From JBKQVT01 sp963727245 (GTDB lineage: Bacteria > Planctomycetota > Planctomycetia > Pirellulales > Thermoguttaceae), in NCBI GenBank assembly GCA_963727245.1, contig CAVSFO010000004.1, positions 1 to 64,000 of the forward strand: a stretch of DNA of 64,000 bases, in the 5' to 3' direction. The translations under genes and the position numbers were made by a program. This document shows, in pieces, positions 56,859 through 64,000 of the stretch (position 1 is its first letter; each line of letters begins with the position of its first letter). The notes under the pieces were generated by a model. It was not told where the DNA came from. It ran no database searches and saw only the letters and a list, made by a program, of their open reading frames with translations.

Positions 56859-57254
56859 TCAGACCGTGGGCGGGGCGCGGCTCAGGAAAGACGAGCCGAC
56901 GCTGTGAGAGACTTCCGGTTCCGAGAACCAAATCGCATTGCAGAGAATCAACTCGGCGGAAACGGGGGCGGCAGTTGAACCACCATACACCGGCAGCAAG
57001 CAGAGCTTGCAGATCAGGCAACCGTCGGCATCATGGGCCGAATGCGATGGGCCCATCGCAGGGCCGAGTACGTCGTCGTGCAAGCATTTGGACCCATGGT
57101 GGTCGCTCACCGATGGGTCCCGAGAAAGCCACCCACCGGGCAATCGCACCGCGTGGCCACATCCGGGTAGCAGATGCAAGCCCTCGCCGGCGCAGACGGT
57201 CGTCGCATAAAGCACAATGACGAGCCAGGCCGTCTTTCGCTTCCCGCGTGTCAT
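56859..57254 (-). CDS. Small exported Cys/His-rich protein upstream of the RND operon
   Basis: A 131-residue protein. A signal peptide (KRKTAWLVIVLYATTVCAGE) is followed by GLHLLPGCGHAV, SDHHGSKCLHDD, SHSAHDADGCLICKLCLLPV and an ordinary C-terminus. The CxxC/CxxxC and histidine content resembles small DUF2946-like proteins that accompany metal-resistance genes; a periplasmic metal-binding role is an inference. A sigma70-type promoter lies about 70 bp upstream (57323-57351). The start codon at 57254 has no strong ribosome site. It points the same way as the pump genes. Confidence 0.55.
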   Translation of the reverse strand: MTRGKRKTAWLVIVLYATTVCAGEGLHLLPGCGHAVRLPGGWLSRDPSVSDHHGSKCLHDDVLGPAMGPSHSAHDADGCLICKLCLLPVYGGSTAAPVSAELILCNAIWFSEPEVSHSVGSSFLSRAPPTV

Positions 57255-57645
57255 CGCGAGACAACGATTACCGTGGAAACCCAGATCGGAAAGATCGTAA
57301 CGACCAATCTACCTATCCTTCCAGGATACTTGTGCCAACGATAGATGTCAATTTCTGATCCGTGGCGGCAGCCACAAGGGGCAACGCTGGCCTGCCACGG
57401 TCGGCGGGAATGCTACCAACAGAACACCTCGCAAGAGGTGGCATTTTCAAGCGACGGTAATCTGGGAAAACCGTGCCGATTGCGCGTTTTCCGCCGCGGC
57501 CGCGGCGCTGGCGCGGTGCTGCTACAAACCGCATAAAGCAATCCCGGCGGCGAACTCTGATCGGCACTTTCGCCACGTCCGATAGAAAACGCAGGACTGT
57601 CGAATCCCCGATATTCCGCGCCACGCGACGCGAGGGCTTGCTACC
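57255..57645. other. Divergent intergenic region of the metal-efflux cluster
   Basis: It separates the minus-strand pump operon from the plus-strand TolC-like gene. The only clear signal is the minus-strand promoter at 57323-57351. No gene is supported. Confidence 0.5.
57323..57351 (-). promoter_or_regulatory. Sigma70-type promoter of the RND operon
   Basis: On the minus strand TTGACA (57346-57351), a 17-bp spacer and TATCCT (57323-57328). It lies about 70 bp upstream of the small exported protein gene. The 17-bp spacer differs from the 19-bp spacer of MerR/CueR-controlled promoters. No operator palindrome was recognised. Confidence 0.55.
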
Positions 57646-59428
57646 GTGGATTGGAAAATGACCTTGTGCCGGCTCGGCATGGCCGTGGCGTTGCTCCTCG
57701 GCGCGGCGGGTTGCCAGGACGATGCACAACGGAACATCGATTCCTATGTCGGCGGCATCGCCAGCCGGCCGCTGGACATGACCCAGCTCCCCGCAGCCAC
57801 AGGGCCAGACGGACCCCAGGCCAACTGGCCGCTGAACAGCGACCCGAGCCTGCCGGCGCCCCCGTCGGATCCGCGCTTTCGGGACGCCACCGCCGTGCCG
57901 GCCGGCGCGGCGGGCGAGGTTCGCGGGGCGGTCTTGCGCGACGAAGCGGCCGCGCCGGGAACCCCGGCGGCCTTCGTGACGGCCGTCGCGCCGAGCGCGC
58001 CGCCGGCCGCGCGGACGCCGCCGCAACCGTTGCAGATTCCGCCCGCGCTGCCGGGCAGCGAGGCGCCGCCGATCCGCTTGCCGCCGGTGTATCCCGGGGA
58101 AGTGGAAACGCAGCGGCGGATCGAGATCGAGAAGCTCTATGCGGCCCTGCCGGCCATGCCCTCGCCGGTCGGACCGCAGTTGCTCCCCGGCCAGGCGGCG
58201 CTGACGCTGGACGAGGCGCAGCGGCTGGCGATGAGCCGCAGCCCGCTGATCCGCCAGGCGGCCGCCGACGTCGAGGCCGCGCGGGGAACGGCCATTCAAG
58301 CCGGCCTGCACCCCAACCCGCACGTGGGCTACCAGGCCGACGACATCAACACGGGCAGCACGGCCGGTTATCAGGGGGTGGGCGTCAGCCAGACCATCTC
58401 GACCGGCGGAAAGCTCAAGCTGGCGCAGCGCGGCCTGCATGGACCTGGAGAACGCGCGGTTGACCTTGTCGCGCACGCAGTACGACCTGGCCACGCAGGT
58501 GCGGAGCAACTATTTCGCCGTGCTGGTGGCCCTAGAGCGGTTCCGCGTCAACCGCGCGCTGTCGGAATTCGCCGCTGCCATCTATCGGGCGCAGACCGGC
58601 CAAGTGGTGGCCAGCCTGGCGGCCCCCTACGAACCGTACCAGGTGCGCGTGCTGGCCATGCAGGCGCGGACGCAACTGATCCAGTCGCAACACGACTATG
58701 AATCGGCGTGGCGGAAGCTGGCGGCCACCTTGAACTGTCCCGACATGCCGCCGGCGCCGTTGGCCGGCCGGGTCGACGTGGGCGTGCCGTTGATCAGCTA
58801 CGAGGAGGCCAAGCAGCGGCTCTTGCAGGTTCACCCCAATCTGCTCATGGCGCGGAACAGCGTGACCAAGGCGCAATACCAGTTGAAGCTGGCCAAGCTC
58901 ACCCCCAAAGTTCCCGACGTGGACGTGAACACGGTCATCGAGCACGACTTCACCACGCCGCCGTTCAATACCGTGTTGAGCCTTCAGGTCGGCGTGCCGC
59001 TGCCCATTTTCGACAACAACCGCGGCAACATCATCGCCGCCGACGCCGCCCTGGCCAGCGCCTGCAGCGAGTACGACCGCGCCCGCAACGAGCTGCTGGG
59101 CAACCTCGCCGACATCTTCGCGCGTTACCAGACCAATCGCGAGAGCTTCGCCTATTACCAGCAGAGCATTCTCTTCGACCAGGTCCGCGCCTACCGTGCC
59201 TTGTATCAGCGATACCAGCACGACCCCGATTCGATCGCCTTCAGCGACGTGGTCAGCGCCCAGCAGACCCTGGCCGGCACGATCGCCAGCTATTTGCAAC
59301 TGCTGGGCGACCAGTGGCAAGCGGTCATCGATCTGGCCGGACTGCTGCAAGCGGACGACATGCTCCAACTGGGCCGTCCGCAGCCCGCCGCCATTCCGAC
59401 TGTGCCGCCGACACCCCAGGGGTCGTAA
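57646..59428 (+). CDS. TolC-family outer-membrane efflux lipoprotein (CusC-like), one frameshift
   Basis: The N-terminus ends in a lipobox-like LLLGAAGC, followed by a Pro/Ala-rich linker of about 150 residues. The outer-membrane efflux domain begins ALTLDEAQRLAMSRSPLIRQ and shows HPNPHVGYQADDINTGS and VGVSQTISTGGKLKLAQR. The frame changes near 58437, then ENARLTLSRTQYDLATQVRS, TVLSLQVGVPLPIFDNNRGN and SDVVSAQQTLAGTIASYLQL complete the second repeat. The span is one base over a multiple of three. It would form the trimeric outer-membrane channel of the pump encoded divergently. Start could be GTG 57646 or ATG 57658. Confidence 0.88.
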
Positions 59429-59659
59429 GAGAATGCGGTCACGAAGAAAGGGCCGGCTGGCGCTGCGAGCGACACACGGGCCTTAAACATTGGCAACTGC
59501 TCCTTTCTTTCTTCAGGGCTTTTGGCCTGCTATCGCCACGGTCTTTGTCCTCTGCGCCATGACTGCACCTCATCACAATCCCCGTGCAGGGGGGGGTAGC
59601 ATGGTTTCTATTACTTGTCTTAGGGTATCACATCGAAATCCCGATTTGTAGTCAGGCAG

Positions 59660-59940
59660 GTGGCTGCAGCCTGGCCCAAGCATCCCGTCATCTACGAGGT
59701 CAATACCGAAGCCCTGTGGGGCACGCGCGTCAGCCCCAGCACGGTCAGTGAGCTGAACCGAAAGATTTACGTTCACATCGACGCCTGGCGGAATCGGCCC
59801 ATCGGGGGCGAGCACCCCTACGTGTTCCTCGACGGGATTTGGCTGAAGCGGGCCTGGGGCGGCGAAGTGCAAAACGTGGCGGTGCTGGTGGCGATCGCCG
59901 TGGGCCGCGACGGCCGTTCGGCGTTGATGCCGGTGGCGGC
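59660..59940 (+). pseudogene. IS256-family transposase fragment
   Basis: The plus strand encodes EALWGTRVSPSTVSELNRKI, YVHIDAWRNRPIGGEHPYVF, LDGIWLKRAWGGEVQNVAVL and VAIAVGRDGRSALMPVA. This is the central part of an IS256 (mutator-type) transposase including the first catalytic Asp (LDGIWLKR). Both ends of the enzyme are missing and the frame then runs into unrelated sequence. Confidence 0.8.
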
Positions 59941-60161
59941 CCACGGCGATCACTGCGCCAGCGATTGTCCGCGAGATTCGGTAAACCGCCGGTTGGCGTG
60001 CCGGGCGTACCCACATCCACATCCGCACAACGTTTTGGCAACACGGGCTTGCGTAACGGCAGCGGCGCGGATATACTCGTAGAGTGTCTTCCGCCATGCG
60101 GATGACGCCGAACAATTTTCCATTCCCCGTATCGCGCACCGCTTGGGTTCGGTGCCAAAGG

Positions 60162-61268
60162 ATGTCGAGTGATAAGATTCGTCGCCAAGTGGCTTGGGAA
60201 GCCGCTCGGCTGATGTACGACCGGGAGGAAACCGAATACTTCCGTGCCAAACTCAAGGCCGCCCGTCGCCTCAGCCGAGGCGAATTCAAACCGGGTGATC
60301 TGCCCAGCAATCGGGAAATCCGCGACCAGATCCAACTCTGGGCACAGCTCCACGAGGGAGAGCGGCGGACCGAAAACCTCCGCGACATGCGACTGGAAGC
60401 CCTCCGCATGATGCGGCTCTTGCGGCTCTTTCGCCCGCGGCTGATCGGCAGCACTCTGACCGGTCACGTCCGCCGCGGCTCGGACATCGATCTGCACCTA
60501 TTCTCCGACAGCATCGAGGCAGTCGCCGCCGTCCTGGACGACGAGGGATTTGCCTATGAGGTCGAGCGAAAGAGGGTTCGCAAGCACGGCGAGGAGCGGA
60601 TTTTCGTCCACATCCACGTCGATGAGCGATTTCCTTTCGAGTTGACCATCTACCCGAGCGACAAGGCATATTATGTCTTCAAGAGTTCGATCACGGGCAA
60701 GGCGATCGAGCGGGCCAGCATTTCAGAGTTGGAGCAGTTGCTGGCCCGCGAGTACCCCAACGCGTCGCTGGAGCAATCGGTCCTGGAAGCCGAGAGCCGC
60801 GTCGATCGGTTTCAGATTTATGAGATGCTCCTCTTGCCGCTGGAGAACGTGAAGGAGAATCCCAAGTATCATCCCGAAGGCGACGCCCTGTACCACAGCC
60901 TCCAGGTTTTCGATCTCGCCAGGGCGGAACTTCCCGATGACGAGGAGTTCCTGTCGGCAGCCCTCCTGCACGACGTCGGCAAAGCGATCGACCGACACGA
61001 CCATGTGGCTGCGGGCTTGGAGGCCCTCAGCGGACACATTACGTCGCGGGTTGCTTGGTTCATCGAGCATCACATGGAGGGCCACGACCTGTTGGACGGC
61101 AGCCTGGGTGTCCGTGCCCGGCGCCGACTGGAAGCCTGCGAAGACTACGAAGAACTGAAACTGCTGGCCCGCTGCGACTGGAACGGCAGGGAGCAAGGCG
61201 TCCAGGCCCCCGATCTGGTCGAGGCGATCGAGTACCTTCGAGAGCTGGCCCAGACGTGCGGGGAGTGA
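60162..61268 (+). CDS. Nucleotidyltransferase-HD domain protein
   Basis: About 368 residues from ATG 60162; the frame stays open from 60084, but MSSDKIRRQVAWEAARLMYD is the conserved-looking start. An N-terminal helical region precedes a nucleotidyltransferase core GSTLTGHVRRGSDIDLHLFS (Gly-Ser and Asp pair). An HD-type domain near the C-terminus has EGDALYHSLQVFDLARAELP, SAALLHDVGKAIDRHDHVAA and GHITSRVAWFIEHHMEGHDL. The combination recalls tRNA-nucleotidyltransferase/HD and planctomycete-type relatives; the substrate is unknown. The frame is intact and no partner gene is evident. Confidence 0.75.
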   Translation: MSSDKIRRQVAWEAARLMYDREETEYFRAKLKAARRLSRGEFKPGDLPSNREIRDQIQLWAQLHEGERRTENLRDMRLEALRMMRLLRLFRPRLIGSTLTGHVRRGSDIDLHLFSDSIEAVAAVLDDEGFAYEVERKRVRKHGEERIFVHIHVDERFPFELTIYPSDKAYYVFKSSITGKAIERASISELEQLLAREYPNASLEQSVLEAESRVDRFQIYEMLLLPLENVKENPKYHPEGDALYHSLQVFDLARAELPDDEEFLSAALLHDVGKAIDRHDHVAAGLEALSGHITSRVAWFIEHHMEGHDLLDGSLGVRARRRLEACEDYEELKLLARCDWNGREQGVQAPDLVEAIEYLRELAQTCGE

Positions 61269-61381
61269 CTGCTGGGCCAAAAGCCTCCTGCGATTCTTGC
61301 TTCACCGGCGGCGGCCTTGGCATTGAAGTGACCTGGCGGTCGGCAGTCCCCCGGCTGGCAGACGCCGCCGCCAAGGGTACA

Positions 61382-61570
61382 ATGGCTATCATGCTGTCAG
61401 TTGCCCCTTCACGCGGTACGCTCTTCGGTCTTGCCATCGGCGATGCCCTTGGCGCCGCCATCGAGTTCGAGCCGCCGGGTTCGTTCCCCGAGGTGACCGG
61501 CTTCCGGGTCGGCGGTGCCCACGGTTTGGTGCCGGGGTCGTGGTCCGATCACACCAGCATGGTGCTAAAG
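61382..61570 (+). pseudogene. ADP-ribosylglycohydrolase N-terminal fragment
   Basis: The first about 60 codons from ATG 61382 read LFGLAIGDALGAAIEFEPPG, VTGFRVGGAHGLVPGSWSDH then TSM, the N-terminal motif of the DraG/ADP-ribosylglycohydrolase family (GDALGAAIEF; SDDTSM normally follows). The rest of the roughly 300-residue enzyme is absent and the ThuA gene begins 80 bp later. Confidence 0.7.
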
Positions 61571-61649
61571 CATGGGCTATCGAAACCCGGCGGGGGCTGT
61601 TCAGGATTACCAAAACCGGTCGGCCCACATTTGAGAAAGGACATGCGCG

Positions 61650-62402
61650 ATGCGACGTTTTATCTCCATCCTCGGTCTGGTCGGTCTCCTGGCAATCAGT
61701 GTGGTCGCCGTGGCGCAAACCGCCCAACAGCCGGCAAAGGTCCGGGTACTGTTGATTACGGGCGACGACGTTCCGGCCCATCCTTGGCGGGCAACCACCG
61801 ATTCGATCCGCAAGACGTTGGAGGCAACCGGTAAGTTTGACGTGAAAGTCTCGGAAGACCCGCTGATCCTTGAATCGCAGACGGCGTTGAAGGCATACGA
61901 CGTCATCGTTTTCAATATTTATGCCCGCGCCCTGCCGGACCTGCCCCAGCAGGCGAAACAGAATCTCTTGGACTTCGTTCAGGGCGGCAAGGGTTTCTAC
62001 ATCCAGCACTTCGCCAGCGCCTCATTCCCCCAGTGGCACGATTTCGGCAAACTGTGCGGACGTTACTGGGTGATGGGCAAGTCGGGCCATGGCCCGCGCA
62101 AGGTGTTCCAGGCCAAGGTCGTCGACAAGGAGCACCCGATCACCAAGGGTCTGGAAAACTTCAGCACCGACGACGAGCTTTATGCCAAGCTGGAAGGAAG
62201 CGGGCCGATCCACGTGCTGGTGGAGGCCGATTCCGATTGGAGCAAGAAGACCGAGCCGTTGTTGTTCTGGCTGGAGTACGGCAAGGGTCGGGTGGTTCAC
62301 AGCGCTTTCGGCCACGACGGCAAGGCCCTGGCGACTCCCGCCGTGCAGAAGATCGTTGCCCGGGGCGTCGAGTGGGCGGCCACCGGCAAGGTCGCCGACT
62401 AA
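61650..62402 (+). CDS. Exported ThuA-domain protein
   Basis: A 250-residue intact protein. A signal peptide (MRRFISILGLVGLLAISVVA) is followed by a ThuA (trehalose-utilisation-like) domain: KVRVLLITGDDVPAHPWRAT, YDVIVFNIYARALPDLPQQA, GGKGFYIQHFASASFPQW, DKEHPITKGLENFSTDDELY and RVVHSAFGHDGKALATPAVQ. The fold is class-I glutamine-amidotransferase-like; planctomycetes hold many exported copies linked with sugar metabolism, but the reaction is not known. AGAAAGGA precedes the ATG. Confidence 0.85.
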   Translation: MRRFISILGLVGLLAISVVAVAQTAQQPAKVRVLLITGDDVPAHPWRATTDSIRKTLEATGKFDVKVSEDPLILESQTALKAYDVIVFNIYARALPDLPQQAKQNLLDFVQGGKGFYIQHFASASFPQWHDFGKLCGRYWVMGKSGHGPRKVFQAKVVDKEHPITKGLENFSTDDELYAKLEGSGPIHVLVEADSDWSKKTEPLLFWLEYGKGRVVHSAFGHDGKALATPAVQKIVARGVEWAATGKVAD

Positions 62403-62458
62403 GTGCCGAAAATATTTGAGGCACGGGCATAAGCATTTGGACAAGGCGCCGATCCTGA

Positions 62459-62972
62459 CTACTGAAGAGCGTGCATCTGCCGCTCATGACGCCAGCGGTT
62501 GACCAACGCCAGAGCGCGCGGGTCGAGTTTCAGCAGGCGGACCAATTGCGACGGTGTGCAGCCCAGCACGGCAGCCGCCTGTTTCGGATCGGCGTCCGCA
62601 GCGGCCAGCACGTTCAGTGCCTCGGCCAACAGGGTGGGAAAGTCATCGTGCGAGACACTCACCTTCATCGCTCTGCCGCCGCAACGCGATTGCCAGAGTG
62701 GACTGGGCACGTTGTCCGGGCCGCAGGGTCGCCGCACCTCCAGGGCCAGGTTCACCCGCAGCCGAAACAGGGCAACCGACTGGTTCTGGGCTTGGCTGCG
62801 GCGCTCGCTGGCCTCTGCGCACGCCCGTCGGCAAGTGGCGCAGGCTGATGGCCGTCTCCACTTTGTTGCGGTGCTGGCCACCCGGTCCCGAGCGGCGCAA
62901 GCGGCGCACGTCGCAGTCGGCAAGTAATTGCCCGGGGCTCTCTGCCGCCGGGTGGTTGTCTCGTCCACACAT
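62459..62972 (-). CDS. Peptide chain release factor-like protein with GGQ motif, one frameshift
   Basis: Starting at 62972, the protein reads DCDVRRLRRSGPGGQHRNKV then ETAISLRHLPTGV, with the GGQ motif that triggers peptidyl-tRNA hydrolysis in release factors and ArfB. After a frame change near 62830 it continues ACAEASERRSQAQNQSVALF then RLRVNLALEVRRP and a second region (SHDDFPTLLAEALNVLAAAD) ending HERQMHALQ. It is about 170 residues. Without the codon-recognition domains it is likely a ribosome-rescue-type factor; this is an inference. The span is one base over a multiple of three. Confidence 0.75.
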
Positions 62973-63149
62973 GCCAATAGTATACCGTGACTTTGATGCG
63001 ATCGTGCAGCCATCTCTTGTCGGTGGGGGGGAAGCTGGCAGGCAGCATACCGGCAGGGTATGATATTCATTCTTGCTCGGGCCAACCTTTCCTCTTGTGC
63101 CACGGCTGTGTCAACACTGGCTGTGGCCCACCTTGCGGCGGGAAAGCCG

Positions 63150-64000
63150 ATGAGAACCGCGATATCGCTGGCTGCGTTGATTTTTGCCTTGGGATCTGCC
63201 GGAGCGGCCGAGAGCGCCGAGCCGCACGAGGCGGTGGAGACTTCCCGGGTTACCCGCTCGCGGCAGTTCGGCGGGCAGCGGGAAGACTTCCACGTCGGCC
63301 CGAAACAGAACGCCGGCTTCGTCATCTTGCCGCCGAAACCGGCCGCCGACGGCTCGAAACCGTGGATCTGGTACGCCCCCACGTTCGTAGGCCCGCCCGG
63401 AGCGCTGCCCGATGAAGAACACGACTGGCTCTTCAAGCAGCTCGTCGAGCGCGGAACGGCCATCGCCGGTGTCGACGTGGGCGAATCGTTTGGAAACCCG
63501 GCGGGCCGTGCCGCCTTCACGGAGTTTTACCGCGCCGTCGTGAAGCGTTACGGGCTCGACCAGAAGGCCTGCCTGCTGGCGCAGAGCCGCGGCGGCTTGA
63601 TGCTCTACAACTGGGCCGCCGAGCATCCCGACTGCGTGCAGTGCATCGGCGGCATCTACACGGTGTGCGACCAGTCCAGTTGGCCCGGCCTGGCCAAGTC
63701 GAGCCCCGCCTACCACATGACCGAGGCCGAGTTGGCGAAGCATTTGACCGAGCATAATCCCATCGACCGGCTGGCGCCGCTGGCCCGGGCGAAGATTCCG
63801 ATTCTGCATCTGCACGGGAACGCGGACACGCTGGTGCCGTTGGATCGCAACAGCGGCGAGTTGACGCGCCGCTACCGCGCCCTGGGTGGCGAGGCGGAAT
63901 TGGTCGTCGTCAAGGGTAAGGGACACGAGGTCTGTCCCGAATTCTTCCAGAACCGGCGGCTGCTGGACTTTTTCCTGCAACAGGGGAAACCTCCGGCCGG
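63150..64000 (+). CDS. Exported alpha/beta hydrolase, runs off the window
   Basis: An open frame from ATG 63150 (GGGAAAG upstream) to the window end, at least 283 codons. A signal peptide (MRTAISLAALIFALGSAGAA) is followed by an alpha/beta-hydrolase domain: PWIWYAPTFVGPPGALPDEE, then a nucleophile elbow CLLAQSRGGLMLYNW (Ser in QSRGG), acid in HLHGNADTLVPL and histidine in VVVKGKGHEVCPEFF. The triad is complete. A secreted esterase- or peptidase-like enzyme is likely; the substrate is not known. The stop codon lies beyond position 64000. Confidence 0.8.
   Translation, partial: MRTAISLAALIFALGSAGAAESAEPHEAVETSRVTRSRQFGGQREDFHVGPKQNAGFVILPPKPAADGSKPWIWYAPTFVGPPGALPDEEHDWLFKQLVERGTAIAGVDVGESFGNPAGRAAFTEFYRAVVKRYGLDQKACLLAQSRGGLMLYNWAAEHPDCVQCIGGIYTVCDQSSWPGLAKSSPAYHMTEAELAKHLTEHNPIDRLAPLARAKIPILHLHGNADTLVPLDRNSGELTRRYRALGGEAELVVVKGKGHEVCPEFFQNRRLLDFFLQQGKPPA

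Noticed and set aside
57313..58509. A 398-codon minus-strand ORF opposite the TolC-like gene
   Set aside because: It is antisense to the efflux protein and spans its promoter region; the composition is Arg/Gly-rich and has no motif.

Overview
The window looks like a GC-rich chromosomal piece from a planctomycete (phylum Planctomycetota, probably Pirellulales-like). The basis is the combination of SHD1-type secreted proteins, a MoxR/DUF58/von Willebrand/DUF4159 gene train, autotransporter-type beta-strand-repeat proteins ending in PEP-CTERM signals, a planctomycete-style HU protein and many secreted carbohydrate-active proteins. This assignment is an inference from gene content; no rRNA gene or other marker phylogeny is available in the window.

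Layout. 1-2.7 kb: minus-strand tandem paralogous secreted proteins and a YwqK-like MORN-repeat gene, all broken by frameshifts. 2.8-5.7 kb: a complete diversity-generating retroelement (DGR) on the minus strand, with a secreted formylglycine-generating-enzyme-fold target carrying the variable repeat, an Avd accessory protein, the reverse transcriptase, the template repeat and an intrinsic terminator. The template and variable repeats differ at 22 positions, and every one is an adenine in the template. 5.8-8.4 kb: an IS66-type insertion sequence (tnpA, tnpB, tnpC). 8.5-10.5 kb: gene remnants (LRR protein, exonuclease III), a cysteine-rich secreted protein, a short repeat pair and an HU gene. 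10.7-18.6 kb: a malectin-domain secreted glycoside-hydrolase-like protein, a membrane-anchored alpha/beta hydrolase and a six-hairpin glycosidase-like protein. 19.1-35.2 kb: a long plus-strand operon-like train (MoxR ATPase, DUF58, two von Willebrand membrane proteins, a large coiled-coil membrane protein, DUF4159, metallophosphatase-tetraheme cytochrome lipoprotein, thioredoxin-HEAT protein, SIMPL protein). 36.2-39.1 kb: a U32 peptidase/hydroxylase-family protein and a zinc-ribbon membrane protein. 39.2-51.5 kb: a structured repeat, a good sigma70-type promoter and two giant PEP-CTERM surface proteins, the first with an N-terminal papain-type protease. 51.6-59.4 kb: a tripartite heavy-metal RND efflux system (CusA/CusB-like plus a divergent TolC-like protein). 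59.7-64 kb: an IS256 remnant, a nucleotidyltransferase-HD protein, an ADP-ribosylglycohydrolase fragment, a ThuA protein, a release-factor-like protein and a partial alpha/beta hydrolase.

A striking general feature is the number of genes interrupted by single-base indels, most of them in short G or C runs (for example 14662-14665, 17438-17440, 19957-19961, 22911-22914, 52632-52635). Reading frames on both sides continue the same protein family, so I annotate the full spans as single genes. Residual long-read assembly error is the simplest explanation, but genuine decay cannot be excluded for the most damaged genes at the left edge. The most interesting system in the window is the DGR, whose genes and repeats are all intact.
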